Below, piece by piece: positions 27,799-36,303 of a DNA stretch of 64,000 nt. Source of the DNA: Lysinibacillus sp. FSL W8-0992 (GTDB taxonomy: Bacteria > Bacillota > Bacilli > Bacillales_A > Planococcaceae); assembly GCF_038008685.1 (NCBI RefSeq), contig NZ_JBBOZQ010000001.1:310001-374000 (forward strand), given 5' to 3'. The notes beneath the pieces are model-generated. The model worked only from the letters and a program-made list of their open reading frames with translations, ran no database searches and was not told where the DNA came from. Every line of letters starts with the position of its first letter. Positions within the stretch are counted from its first letter, which is position 1. The position numbers were made by a program, and so were the translations under genes.

Positions 27799-27954
27799 CT
27801 AAAAAATTTTTTCGAAAAATTGTAGCATTTCGGAGGAGCGGGAATTTACCATTTTATATGCATAAATACCGAAATAAACGAGACCGATAACACCTGCCAC
27901 AAATCCTGCTATTGTTACATACTTCTCTATTTTATTTTTCCATTTTATAGCCAA
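27799..27954 (-). CDS. small single-pass membrane protein between response regulator and kinase
   Basis: A 51-residue frame too short for routine gene calling. It starts at TTG nine bases after AAAGGTGG, overlaps the last 23 bases of the response regulator, and stops 15 bases before the kinase start, where its TAG runs into the kinase's Shine-Dalgarno. The predicted protein is basic at the N-terminus (MAIKWKNKIEKY), then one membrane helix (VTIAGFVAGVIGLVYFGIYA) and a short polar tail ending LQFFEKIF. The position and topology suggest a kinase accessory peptide. There is no family I recognise; the TTG start is inferred. Confidence 0.6.
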   Translation of the reverse strand: MAIKWKNKIEKYVTIAGFVAGVIGLVYFGIYAYKMVNSRSSEMLQFFEKIF

Positions 27955-28624
27955 CGCCCCACACCACCTTTAAATAACGTGGATTTTTCGGATCTGCTTC
28001 AATTTTTTCACGTATTTTCCGAATGTGAACTGCTACAATATTTTCAGCATTGTAAGCTTCCTCATTCCATACACGTTCATAAATTTCTCGGATTGAAAAA
28101 ACACGTCCTGCATTTTTCATTAGTAATTCTGTAATTTTATATTCAATTGGCGTTAAACGAACAGGTTCGCCTTCCAACACAACTTCCTTAGCATCTTCAT
28201 CTAGCACTAAACCATCAATTTCTACCTTTGCTGCGCCGTCATTATACGTCCCAAGTTGTACATAACGACGCAATTGTGATTTAACACGCGCCAACAGCTC
28301 TAATGGATGGAATGGTTTCGTAACGTAATCATCTGCTCCAACGGATAAGCCATGAATCTTGTCACCATCTTCAGCTTTCGCACTAAGCATTATAATTGGA
28401 ATGTTGCGCTCTGCTCTAATTTTAAACGTCGCCGTAATACCATCCATATTTGGCATCATAATATCTAAAATAATTAAATGTACTTCATTATTTTCTAGCT
28501 TCTCAAGTGCTTCTACACCGTCTGCTGCCTTAATGACATGATAACCTTCATTTTTTAAGTAAATTTCAATACCATCACGAATATCTTGATCATCGTCTGT
28601 TACAAGAACTGTTAACTTCGTCAT
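27932..28624 (-). CDS. OmpR/PhoB-family response regulator
   Basis: A 230-residue regulator. The receiver domain (about 4-118) has the acidic pair DDD near residue 10, phospho-acceptor Asp54 in LIILDIMMP, the conserved Ser/Thr in MLSAKAE and Lys in VTKPF. The C-terminal winged helix (about 130-230) has RLTPIEYKITELLMKNAGRVFS and VHIRKIREKIE. It pairs with the kinase downstream. GCGAGGTG precedes the ATG at 28624; the longer frame begins at the GTG inside that element. It is the first gene of the operon; targets are unknown. Confidence 0.92.
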   Translation of the reverse strand: MTKLTVLVTDDDQDIRDGIEIYLKNEGYHVIKAADGVEALEKLENNEVHLIILDIMMPNMDGITATFKIRAERNIPIIMLSAKAEDGDKIHGLSVGADDYVTKPFHPLELLARVKSQLRRYVQLGTYNDGAAKVEIDGLVLDEDAKEVVLEGEPVRLTPIEYKITELLMKNAGRVFSIREIYERVWNEEAYNAENIVAVHIRKIREKIEADPKNPRYLKVVWGVGYKMEK

Positions 28625-28733
28625 GATATACACCTCGCTCTCAACTAATAGTCTACATATAAAATCTTAAAAACCAACTAGGATAAAAATGAAGAATTTC
28701 TTAAGCTTTTACCATTTTCCATTCTTACTATTT

Positions 28734-29591
28734 CTATTTTTTCCTTCCCGCAAAAGTAAGAACTACAATGCCACTAAGTAGCATTGCAACACCAAACCAA
28801 GATGTTACGCTTAAATGCTCGCCAACTAGCACTACACCTAACATTGCTGCAGTTAAGGGCTCCGCAAGTGACAATGTTACAGCAGATGATGAGCTAATTT
28901 TCTGAAGACCACTTAAAAACAATAAATACGCTATGCTTGTACACATAACGCCCATAAAAAGCATTGTCCATAAGTTTTGTGTCACTGCTAGCCAGCTAAA
29001 CCCACTGCCAATTGAAAACGGTAGTAATAAAAGCGCACAAATCGAAAACGTCATAGCCACTGCAGGTAATGCTTCCTGCTGTGCCATTAGTTTTTTACTT
29101 ATATTTGTATATACTGCGAAAGAAACACCCGCACAAATGGCTAGCCCTATGCCACCCATATGTATAGTTCCATCTCCATTATTAATAAACAATAAAATAC
29201 ATCCTGTAATTGTCATAACAGTTGCGATGCCCCATACTTTTGTTGGTCGCGTTTTCAAAAGTAGCCACTCCAGCACGCCTGAAAACATCGGGGCACTACC
29301 AATTGTTACAACAGTGCCAATTGCTACGCCTGTTAGACGGATAGATGTAAAAAAAAGACCTTGGAATAAAGCAATACTTGCCGCCGCCAATATTGTCCAT
29401 TTCCAGGACCATGTTCGAAAAGTAATTTTACGTAACAACACTACTACAACTAATAATAATCCACCACCAATTGCTGAGCGAATAGTCGCCACTGCAAACG
29501 GTGATACGCCATTATCTAAAAAAGTTTGTGCTGTCCCTGTCATTCCCCATAAAATAGCTGCTAGAAGTACAAAAAAATATGGATAGACCAT
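28734..29591 (-). CDS. EamA/DMT-family transporter
   Basis: A 285-residue membrane protein with ten predicted helices arranged as two EamA repeats (the first starts FFVLLAAILWGMTGTAQTFL, the second with GIGLAICAGVSFAVYTNISK). It belongs to the drug/metabolite exporter superfamily, in which substrates range from amino acids to purines. AGGAGGG is eight bases before the ATG at 29591; the extra nine residues of the longer frame are not supported. It stands alone, and I see no convincing terminator downstream. Confidence 0.87.
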   Translation of the reverse strand: MVYPYFFVLLAAILWGMTGTAQTFLDNGVSPFAVATIRSAIGGGLLLVVVVLLRKITFRTWSWKWTILAAASIALFQGLFFTSIRLTGVAIGTVVTIGSAPMFSGVLEWLLLKTRPTKVWGIATVMTITGCILLFINNGDGTIHMGGIGLAICAGVSFAVYTNISKKLMAQQEALPAVAMTFSICALLLLPFSIGSGFSWLAVTQNLWTMLFMGVMCTSIAYLLFLSGLQKISSSSAVTLSLAEPLTAAMLGVVLVGEHLSVTSWFGVAMLLSGIVVLTFAGRKK

Positions 29592-29748
29592 TGCTGATTC
29601 CCTCCTAACCTTTAACACTATTACTGTTAACTATACAGATTTATCCAAAATCAAACAATTCCCAACTTACTTTCCTTACATACAATCCATTATTATGTTT
29701 TCTATAACAGAGGAGGTATAATAATAACATTAAAAGGAGCGACCGTTT

Positions 29749-29979
29749 ATGTATAAAACTATTGAAGAAACAGCCCTGGATCTTGGCATGCCTGAGGAGC
29801 AGATACTACGACTTGTTTATGAAGGACGCATCCGTTCAATTTATGATGGGGACCAAATATTGATTAATAGTGGACAATTTAGTACCTATTTTGAACAGTT
29901 AGAACGGATAAAAGAAGAAATAGAAATTTGGCGTAACACACCTATTCCTGAAGATATTGACGTGAAGGACGAAGACTAA
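29749..29979 (+). CDS. small helix-turn-helix protein (excisionase/MerR-like fold)
   Basis: A 76-residue protein. The first half (TIEETALDLGMPEEQILRLVYEGRIRSIYDGDQILI) has the layout of an excisionase-type winged helix (HTH_17). The second half is acidic and helical (FEQLERIKEEIEIW). AAAAGGAGC lies nine bases upstream of the ATG. There is no integrase or other mobile-element gene nearby, so it is more likely a small chromosomal DNA-binding protein than a true excisionase. Function not known. Confidence 0.65.
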   Translation: MYKTIEETALDLGMPEEQILRLVYEGRIRSIYDGDQILINSGQFSTYFEQLERIKEEIEIWRNTPIPEDIDVKDED

Positions 29980-29988
29980 ACTTTAAAA

Positions 29989-30033
29989 GTGCCAGTCACT
30001 CAAACAATTCAAAATTGTTTGAGTGACTGGCAC
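29989..30033. repeat. TGCCAGTCA palindrome, hairpin form of the TGCCTGGCA repeat
   Basis: A 21-base arm (GTGCCAGTCACTCAAACAATT) is followed after three bases by its perfect complement. It lies between the convergent HTH gene and homoserine dehydrogenase gene and could end transcription from both, although T-runs are short. Confidence 0.8.
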
Positions 30034-30041
30034 CTACTCAA

Positions 30042-31028
30042 CTAAATACTTACTACAAATCCAGCACGTTTTCCGATAATCTCAGCGTAGTCCTCAACCA
30101 TCACACTTGCCGTTGGATACATGCCTGCGCCCGGACCTACTAATGTTAATGTACCAATATAATTCGTTTCAAGCGCAACCGCATTATTAACGTCATCAAC
30201 CGGATAAAGCGGATGCTCTTTATCTACTAATTGTGGACCGACCTTTGCTACCACTTTACCATTTGCAAGTTTCTCCACTTCAGCTACATGGCGATAACGT
30301 AAGCCTTTTTCACAAGCATCCTTTACCTGTTCAGCTGAGATACAGTCAATGCCAATCACTTCGACGTCAGCCCAATCTGGTTGTTCACCAAATGCTAATG
30401 CGCTTAAAATCATTAACTTTTTAAAGGCATCTTGACCAGATACATCATTATATGGGTCAGCTTCTGCATAACCTAAATTTTGCGCCTCTTTTAAAGCTTT
30501 CTCAAAGGACCAGCCCTGTGCGCGCATTTTTGTTAAAATATAATTAGATGTTCCATTCAAGACACCTTGAATACGGCTTACATCATTTACAAGCAAAATA
30601 TTTTTCATCGTTTTAATAACAGGCACGCCGCCTGCTGTTGTTGCTTCGAAGCCCACGAATACACCATTTGACTTTGCAAGTTCTTGTAACTCTAAGCCAC
30701 GTTTTGCAAACATCACTTTGTTTGCTGTAATCACATGACACTTATGTTCAACTGCACGCTTTAAATAACCAAATGCCGGTTCTTCATTGACAATTGCTTC
30801 AAATACAACTTGCATGCCAGGTTCTGCCAAAACCTCATCCATACTCGTTGTTAATAAATGAGCAGTACCTGGAACACGTTCACGACTAGTATCCGTTACT
30901 AATATTTTTGCTACTTCCAATTCAATGCCTAATTTCCGTTTAAGTTCTTCACGCTTTTCATTCAATATATGATAGATACCTTGACCTACAGTTCCAAATC
31001 CTAAGATCGCTGCCTTTATAGTTGCCAT
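30042..31028 (-). CDS. hom: homoserine dehydrogenase, short form without ACT domain
   Basis: A 328-residue enzyme that reduces aspartate semialdehyde to homoserine for methionine and threonine synthesis. It has the Rossmann motif AAILGFGTVGQGIYHIL, GVLNGTSNYILTKM and the catalytic helix EADPYNDVSGQDAFKKL. The protein ends near VVSI shortly after the catalytic domain, whereas Bacillus subtilis Hom (433 residues) carries a C-terminal ACT regulatory domain. No frameshift remnant of an ACT domain is visible downstream. GGAGGG is ten bases before the ATG at 31028; the longer TTG-started frame contains that element. Confidence 0.9.
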   Translation of the reverse strand: MATIKAAILGFGTVGQGIYHILNEKREELKRKLGIELEVAKILVTDTSRERVPGTAHLLTTSMDEVLAEPGMQVVFEAIVNEEPAFGYLKRAVEHKCHVITANKVMFAKRGLELQELAKSNGVFVGFEATTAGGVPVIKTMKNILLVNDVSRIQGVLNGTSNYILTKMRAQGWSFEKALKEAQNLGYAEADPYNDVSGQDAFKKLMILSALAFGEQPDWADVEVIGIDCISAEQVKDACEKGLRYRHVAEVEKLANGKVVAKVGPQLVDKEHPLYPVDDVNNAVALETNYIGTLTLVGPGAGMYPTASVMVEDYAEIIGKRAGFVVSI

Positions 31029-31446
31029 ACTTGTTATTCCCTCCAACGTACATTTCTCCAGTTTTATATATATATAAAGTCTGTGCCTACAAGCACATAT
31101 TCAAATAATTCAAAATTTAACCTAAAGAAAATTGTAACGCAAATAAATACATTGCACAAGAAAAATCTTTCTAGGATGGACAATTGTTTTCTCTAGGAGT
31201 GCAAAAGAAATCGGTTTCATTGCCTTTATTATACGTTTTATTAATAAATCTATAATTTTTGAACAACTTTTGACGAACTCTTATTACAAAAAGAAATGCC
31301 TTTCTTCTATTATATATGTATGAAGATACCCGTTATAGAATAAGCTGTTTTGAAAAGCAGTAACTATTTCCACAAGTAACGTAAAACGCAACAAAAAGCT
31401 CATTCCCTATAGCAGTAGAGAATGAGCTAAAAAATATAAGGGAAAG
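31029..31446. other. intergenic region upstream of hom
   Basis: AT-rich, about 360 bases without a gene apart from the terminator at 31392-31430. No T-box, S-box or other recognisable leader was found upstream of hom, and no clear promoter. Confidence 0.5.
31392..31430 (-). terminator. terminator of the 31447-31833 gene
   Basis: AGCTCATTC pairs with GAATGAGCT, extended by CTA/TAG. The minus strand then reads TTTTTG. Confidence 0.8.
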
Positions 31447-31833
31447 TTAACTTGCTTGTAAAAATAATCGGTAACGATATTGCGCTAAAGCTGATTGCAC
31501 TAGCTTTATTTCTTCTTGTGTAAAGTTCGGTACTGCATATGTGCGTTCAATTAATTGAAACGACCCGTATTTTAAATAATATTCTGTCGCTGGTAGTGCA
31601 ATATGACTTGTACCGTTAGCTTCATACTCTTCAAAAACTTCTTTGACTATGTAGCCTTCTTCTTTAGCATATACGATTTCTTCAAAAGCACTATGTCCAA
31701 AAGTTTGTTGCCATTTTGTTTCAACTGTCGAAAGTAAGTTTTGAATGGATAGGTTGTTCACAAAATGTTGACTTTCATTTAATTCATAAATTATATAAGC
31801 TGTTACATTTTGTGCACGATAAACATTTCCCAT
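31447..31833 (-). CDS. hypothetical protein
   Basis: A 128-residue soluble protein of mixed alpha/beta composition with no signal sequence, membrane segment or motif that I recognise. AAGGAGTG lies six bases before the ATG. It is monocistronic with its own terminator. A perfect 12-bp stem-loop (31866-31896) lies immediately upstream, in its presumed leader. Confidence 0.75.
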   Translation of the reverse strand: MGNVYRAQNVTAYIIYELNESQHFVNNLSIQNLLSTVETKWQQTFGHSAFEEIVYAKEEGYIVKEVFEEYEANGTSHIALPATEYYLKYGSFQLIERTYAVPNFTQEEIKLVQSALAQYRYRLFLQAS

Positions 31834-31865
31834 TTAAAACACTCCTTCGATCAGTTTTTTTAAGC

Positions 31866-31900
31866 GAGTGTAGCTACTGGCTATGTAGCTACACTCTTTT
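31866..31900. terminator. perfect 12-bp hairpin upstream of the hypothetical gene
   Basis: GAGTGTAGCTAC pairs exactly with GTAGCTACACTC around a seven-base loop, with TTTT following on the plus strand. No plus-strand gene ends here, so it may instead be a leader structure or unrelated repeat. Confidence 0.4.
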
Positions 31901-32239
31901 CATATATTTATTCAAAAGTGGGGGAGCACTTATGAAAACAAATTAATTGTTACCACCTAAACTGTAGCGGCATTTAGAATTACGTAACATCGACAATCTT
32001 TAAAATTGTTCTAGGTTGGTAGCCATTCGAACATTTAACTTAATCCCTAGTATATAGCATGGTTTTAATCAAGTCAACAATACTTATAAAAATACTAGGT
32101 ATTATTTATAGGAAATTTCAGATAACTTACCGAATGAGGTAATGATTGATGTAGCAACGTTATACGCATTACCAAATGAGGTACTTCGAATGAGAAAATA
32201 CGTTAACGCTACGACATGAACCTAATTTATCAATTTATA
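31901..32239. other. intergenic region downstream of metY
   Basis: About 340 bases without a gene. It holds two near-identical 12-mers, ACCGAATGAGGT and ACCAAATGAGGT (around 32130 and 32173), but no clear terminator for metY and no reading frame with a ribosome site. Confidence 0.45.
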
Positions 32240-33541
32240 TTAAGCTTCTACTTTTTGTTCAGTAGGTGTTACTTGTGCAATTGCTTGTTCTAAGTCTGCA
32301 ATAATATCCTCAACTGCCTCTAAACCGATTGATAAGCGAATGAGCGACTCGGATACGCCAGTTTGGATTAGTTCCTCAGCAGATAATTGTTGATGGGTTG
32401 TAGATGCTGGGTGAATAATTAACGATTTTGCATCTCCAACGTTTGCTACATGCGAGAATAGTTTCACGCTGTCTATTAGCTGACGCCCTGCTTCTCGTCC
32501 ACCTTTAATGCCAAATGTAAGCACTGAACCGAAGCCATTTTTCAAGTATTTCTTCGCTAAGTCATGGGAAGCAAAATCCTCTAATCCATTATAGTTTACA
32601 TATTCCACGGATGGGTGGTTACGTAAATATTCAGCAACTGCTAACGCATTCTCATTATGTTTAGGAATACGCAAATGAAGCGTTTCTAAACCTTGTAGTA
32701 AGTTAAAGGCAGCATCAGCACTTAATGTTGGACCAAAATCACGTAGTAGTTGCACACGCAGTTTTGTGGCAAATGCAGCAGCTGCAGTATCAATACCATA
32801 TCGCAATCCATGATACGATGTGTCTGGCTCTGTAAATCTAGGGAATCTACCTTGTGTCCAATCAAATTTCCCAGCATCTACAACAACGCCACCTAAAGTT
32901 GTACCATGACCGCCGATCCATTTTGTTGCTGAGTGAACAACTATATCTGCACCAAAGTCGATTGGCGTTGCGCCATATGGTGAAGCAAATGTGCTATCAA
33001 TAATTAATGGCAAGCCATTTTCATGTGCAATCGTTGCTACTGCTTCTACATCTAAAACCTTTAAACTTGGATTGCCGTAAATTTCAGCAAACACTGCTTT
33101 TGTGTTTTCATTAATCGCAGATCGGAAGTTCTCAGGGTTTGTTTCATCTACAAAAATTGTTTTAATACCGTAGTTTGGTAGTGTATTTGCTAATAAGTTA
33201 TATGTTCCTCCGTATAAAGAGCTTGCTGCTACGATTTCATCCCCTGCACTTGCTAGATTTAAAATTGAAAATGCGATAGCTGCTGCACCTGATGAAAGTG
33301 CTACTGCTGCTGTACCGCCTTCCAGTAAAGCGACGCGTTTTTCAAAAACATCTACAGTTGGATTTGTAATACGTGTGTAAATATTGCCCGCTTCTTCTAA
33401 TGCAAAAAGACGTTGCGCATGAGCAGTGTCTTTAAATACGAAAGCTGTTGAACGGTACACTGGTACAGTTCGAGAACCTGTCACTGGGTCAGGCTCTTGA
33501 CCACCGTGTAATAGTAATGTTTCTGGTTTGAAATTCGACAT
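32240..33541 (-). CDS. metY: O-acetylhomoserine sulfhydrylase
   Basis: A 433-residue PLP enzyme of the Cys/Met metabolism family. It makes homocysteine directly from O-acetyl-L-homoserine and sulfide. The PLP lysine lies in VVHSATKWIGGHGTTLGGVV; SSLYGGTYNLLANTL and ARFPR-type substrate motifs and the C-terminal SIGLEAVEDIIADLEQA are present. AAGGAGG is well placed before the ATG. A SAM-I riboswitch and terminator lie directly upstream, so expression should stop when S-adenosylmethionine is plentiful. Length (about 430) is typical of MetY rather than the shorter MetB/MetC. Confidence 0.92.
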   Translation of the reverse strand: MSNFKPETLLLHGGQEPDPVTGSRTVPVYRSTAFVFKDTAHAQRLFALEEAGNIYTRITNPTVDVFEKRVALLEGGTAAVALSSGAAAIAFSILNLASAGDEIVAASSLYGGTYNLLANTLPNYGIKTIFVDETNPENFRSAINENTKAVFAEIYGNPSLKVLDVEAVATIAHENGLPLIIDSTFASPYGATPIDFGADIVVHSATKWIGGHGTTLGGVVVDAGKFDWTQGRFPRFTEPDTSYHGLRYGIDTAAAAFATKLRVQLLRDFGPTLSADAAFNLLQGLETLHLRIPKHNENALAVAEYLRNHPSVEYVNYNGLEDFASHDLAKKYLKNGFGSVLTFGIKGGREAGRQLIDSVKLFSHVANVGDAKSLIIHPASTTHQQLSAEELIQTGVSESLIRLSIGLEAVEDIIADLEQAIAQVTPTEQKVEA

Positions 33542-33602
33542 ATTTTCTTCCTCCTTAATGGTTTTACGATGGTACCGGAGATGAGGAGGATTTATGTGTA
33601 GA

Positions 33603-33635
33603 AAACAAAAACCCTCTTCAGTTAAGAAGAGGGTT
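33603..33635 (-). terminator. S-box expression-platform terminator
   Basis: On the minus strand AACCCTCTTC pairs with GAAGAGGGTT and is followed by TTTTGTTTT. It lies directly 3' of the aptamer and before the metY ribosome binding site. Confidence 0.88.
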
Positions 33636-33651
33636 GCGGTTGCAAGTTTTC

Positions 33652-33770
33652 CTCCCCTTATCTGCCAGATCCAAGTAAGAATCTGTAGGAATTAGCACCT
33701 TAGCAAGTTTGTCACTCACTGGTTGCCGGGCATCATAGGGCCTATCCCTCCGCCGCTCTTGATAAGAGTA
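33652..33770 (-). promoter_or_regulatory. SAM-I riboswitch (S box) aptamer controlling metY
   Basis: The minus strand reads CTCTTATCAAGAG, CGGCGGAGGGATAGGCCC, GATGCCCGGCAACC, GGTGCTAATTCC and CAGATAAG in order. These are the conserved S-box blocks from the P1 5' strand through the kink-turn and P3/P4 to the P1 3' strand. The terminator at 33603-33635 completes a transcription-attenuation switch. Confidence 0.95.
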
Positions 33771-33798
33771 TGTGATTCAATTTCCATCGTTGTTACAC

Positions 33799-33827
33799 AG
33801 TATAAACATAGACTTTTTTTCTGTCAA
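33799..33827 (-). promoter_or_regulatory. sigma-A promoter of the S-box/metY unit
   Basis: TTGACA, 17 bases, TATACT on the minus strand. Initiation would be around 33792, about 25 bases before the aptamer. Confidence 0.8.
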
Positions 33828-33925
33828 CAGTAAAATTTATTTTTTTCTGAAACTTCTGTCTGCTAATTTACGTAATAAGAGCACATACACTATATTAAAA
33901 AATAAAAATGAAAGGAGCATTTTTT

Positions 33926-34567
33926 ATGGAAAAAGCCATTATTTTTTTTATTATTATTATCATCGGTTATTTAATCGGCTGTATCCACGGATCTAAAGTA
34001 GCACAATTTCTATCGGGTGTAGATTTAAAAAAGACTGGTCATGGCAATGCTGGTGCCTCGAACGCAACGCTTTCTCTTGGCTGGAAATACGGCCTATTAG
34101 TGGCGCTAATTGATATTGGTAAAGGCGTCGGTGCTATTCTCTGTGCCATCTACTACTTTTCTTCTAATGCATCACAATTCACCGAAATACAAACGTGGCT
34201 CTTAATCTATACAATGGCTGCTAGTGTTATTTTAGGGCATAATTTCCCATTCCATATGGGCTTTAAAGGTGGCAAAGGTACTGCCTCCATTATTGGGATT
34301 TTACTTGCTGTCGATTGGAAAATTGCTTTATGTGCACTTATATTATTTGTGATTTTATCTTTCGCTACAAACTATTTAATCGTCGGTGTGTTAGAATTTT
34401 ATATTGTATTTTGTACAGCAACTTATTTATGGATACCTGGAATTGGCCCAACTATTATTTCCATTCTACTTTTATGCATAGCGTTCATTTTGCATATTGA
34501 AAATATTAAAAGGCTATTCCAAGGAACAGAACCGAAAGTAACATCTGCCTTTAAAAAGTCAGCATAA
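33926..34567 (+). CDS. plsY: glycerol-3-phosphate acyltransferase PlsY-type
   Basis: A 213-residue membrane enzyme with about five to seven helices that transfers the acyl group from acyl-phosphate to glycerol-3-phosphate. Family motifs are present in a somewhat divergent form: GYLIGCIHGSKV, KKTGHGNAGASNATLSLG and GHNFPFHMGFKGGKGTAS. The serine and His/Gly positions differ slightly from the canonical RSGSGNIGATN, so it may be a second PlsY paralogue. GAAAGGAGC precedes the ATG at 33926; the ATG at 33908 overlaps that element. Monocistronic, with a repeat-associated terminator downstream. Confidence 0.85.
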   Translation: MEKAIIFFIIIIIGYLIGCIHGSKVAQFLSGVDLKKTGHGNAGASNATLSLGWKYGLLVALIDIGKGVGAILCAIYYFSSNASQFTEIQTWLLIYTMAASVILGHNFPFHMGFKGGKGTASIIGILLAVDWKIALCALILFVILSFATNYLIVGVLEFYIVFCTATYLWIPGIGPTIISILLLCIAFILHIENIKRLFQGTEPKVTSAFKKSA

Positions 34568-34597
34568 ACCAAGAGGATGAGACATATCTTTGAGGAC

Positions 34598-34735
34598 ACT
34601 AGTTGGTGGTAACGAGAGGTGTGACTCCTCGGCTACAGTACAAAATTAAGACGCAACTGACAGCGTGGCAGCGACGATTACGGCTGATTGTGTACCCGTG
34701 GAATGCATCCGCAGAAGCAGACATCAACGCATAGC
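34598..34735 (-). repeat. GC-rich intergenic repeat, copy 3 (degenerate)
   Basis: Aligns in order with copy 2 (GGTGGTAACGAGAGG, GTGACTCCT, AAGACGCAAC, ACGGCTGATTGTG, ACCCGTGGAATGC, AGCAGACATCAACG) but with many changes and small losses. It is followed by the conserved hairpin, which is intact. Confidence 0.65.
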
Positions 34736-34775
34736 AAAAAGTGTTAGATTGATAGCAGTCAATCTAACACTTTTT
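34736..34775. terminator. bidirectional terminator (conserved repeat-associated hairpin)
   Basis: AAAAAGTGTTAGATTGA pairs with TCAATCTAACACTTTTT between the convergent plsY and CoA-transferase genes. Its perfect conservation beside a decayed repeat suggests selection on the terminator. Confidence 0.87.
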
Positions 34776-34782
34776 AAATATA

Positions 34783-36303
34783 TTATTTAGCAAATGATGG
34801 ATCTAGCATTGTACCGTTCTTTGCTAAATTCACATGCCAAGAAAGTGCTTTTTCTAAATCATGCGGTGTATGGTGACCACCTGTTGCTTCATTTGCGTCA
34901 TTAAAGTACGCCCATAATTGCTCTTTATAATCTGGATGCGCACAGTTTTCAATGATTAGACCGACACGCTCTTTAGGTGCTAAACCTCTTAAGTCTGCAA
35001 CGCCCTGCTCTGTTACGATAACATCCACATCATGTTCGGTATGGTCTACATGCGAAACCATTGGAACGATACTAGAAATTTTTCCACCTTTTGCATACGA
35101 TTTTGTCACGAAAATACCTAATCGTGCGTTACGAGCAAAATCTCCAGAACCTCCAATACCATTCATCATCTTTGTGCCAGAAACATGAGTTGAATTTACA
35201 TTCCCATAAATATCTAATTCAAGCGCTGTATTGACAGAGATCAAGCCGAGTCGACGGATAATTTCTGGGTGATTAGAAATTTCCTGTGGTCGTAATACTA
35301 ATTTATCTGCATATTTTTCAAAATTTCCGTAAACTTGGTTTCCTACTTTTTCAGATAGGGTAATAGAAGTAGCAGATGCAAAGCTTACTTTTCCAGCATC
35401 CATTAATTCAAATACAGCATCCTGTAGTACTTCCGAATAAACTTCTAAATTTTCAAACTCGGAATCTTTGAAACCTAATAATACAGCATTCGCTACTGAA
35501 CCTACACCTGATTGTAGTGGGCGTAAACTCGTAGTTAAACGACCTACTTTAATTTCTTCTCTTAAGAAATTCAGTAGATGATTTGCCATAATATCTGTTT
35601 CTTCATCAGCGGGAACAATCATTGATGGTGCATCTAAAATATCTGAAATAACAATGCCTTTTACTTTGTCTAAATTTAGTGGAATGCCAATTGTACCAAG
35701 ACGATCTGACACATCTAGCATTGGAATTGGATCACGTTTACCTTGTGGTCCTGGAACAAAAATATCATGCACACCTTCTAATGCATCAAGCTGTGCTATG
35801 TTTAGCTCGATGATAACTTGGTCTGCTTCTTGTACGAAAATCGGAGAGTTACCAACTGAAGTTGTAGGAATCAATAAGCCATCTTCTGTAATAGCAGCAG
35901 CTTCAATAATAGCGAAGTCAATCGGACCAATAATGCCTTGGCGTACTAATTCAGCATTGTGTGATAAATGGGCATCAACATAAGTAACTTCCCCACTATT
36001 AATCATGTTTCGAATACCTGCGTCTCCTTGGAAAGGACCTCGCTTGCGAATAACACCAGCTTCTGCTAAGTATTGGTCAACTTCAGGCCCAAGTGATGCA
36101 CCTGTATATACATCTACCTTGAAGCTTTCTGTTTTTGCTTTCTCAACAAGTGCAAGCGGTACCACTTTTACGTCACCTGCACGTGTAAACCCGCTCATAC
36201 CAAGTACCATGCCGTCCTTAATCCAAGATGCTGCTTCTTCTGCTGATACGACTTTGTTTCGTAATTGTTCATTACGAAGCTTTTTTGCTAACTTTTCATC
36301 CAT
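34783..36303 (-). CDS. succinyl-CoA:acetate/propionyl CoA-transferase (acetyl-CoA hydrolase/transferase family)
   Basis: A 506-residue class-I-type CoA transferase of the Ach1/Cat1/AarC family. GMSGFTRAGDVKVVP at the N-terminus and the region ALELDIYGNVNSTHVSG (active-site Glu) followed by MNGIGGSGDFARNA are diagnostic. The length equals AarC/YgfH-type enzymes. It would exchange CoA between succinyl-CoA (or propionyl-CoA) and acetate, linking the TCA cycle with acetate handling. GGAGGAAT is eight bases before the ATG. Monocistronic. Acceptor specificity cannot be told from sequence here. Confidence 0.88.
   Translation of the reverse strand: MDEKLAKKLRNEQLRNKVVSAEEAASWIKDGMVLGMSGFTRAGDVKVVPLALVEKAKTESFKVDVYTGASLGPEVDQYLAEAGVIRKRGPFQGDAGIRNMINSGEVTYVDAHLSHNAELVRQGIIGPIDFAIIEAAAITEDGLLIPTTSVGNSPIFVQEADQVIIELNIAQLDALEGVHDIFVPGPQGKRDPIPMLDVSDRLGTIGIPLNLDKVKGIVISDILDAPSMIVPADEETDIMANHLLNFLREEIKVGRLTTSLRPLQSGVGSVANAVLLGFKDSEFENLEVYSEVLQDAVFELMDAGKVSFASATSITLSEKVGNQVYGNFEKYADKLVLRPQEISNHPEIIRRLGLISVNTALELDIYGNVNSTHVSGTKMMNGIGGSGDFARNARLGIFVTKSYAKGGKISSIVPMVSHVDHTEHDVDVIVTEQGVADLRGLAPKERVGLIIENCAHPDYKEQLWAYFNDANEATGGHHTPHDLEKALSWHVNLAKNGTMLDPSFAK

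Noticed and set aside
28933-29586. 217-codon plus-strand frame opposite the EamA transporter
   Set aside because: No ribosome site, low-complexity Pro/Thr/Ile composition typical of an antisense frame, and a well-supported gene on the other strand.
29749-29979. Excisionase as a sign of an integrated element
   Set aside because: No integrase, att-like duplication, phage gene or composition change nearby; only the fold resembles excisionase.
31029-31446. T-box or riboswitch upstream of hom
   Set aside because: No AGGGTGG-type T-box motif, S-box block or attenuator found in the leader.
33772-33996. 74-codon frame upstream of plsY
   Set aside because: It crosses the S-box promoter and plsY start and has no ribosome site.
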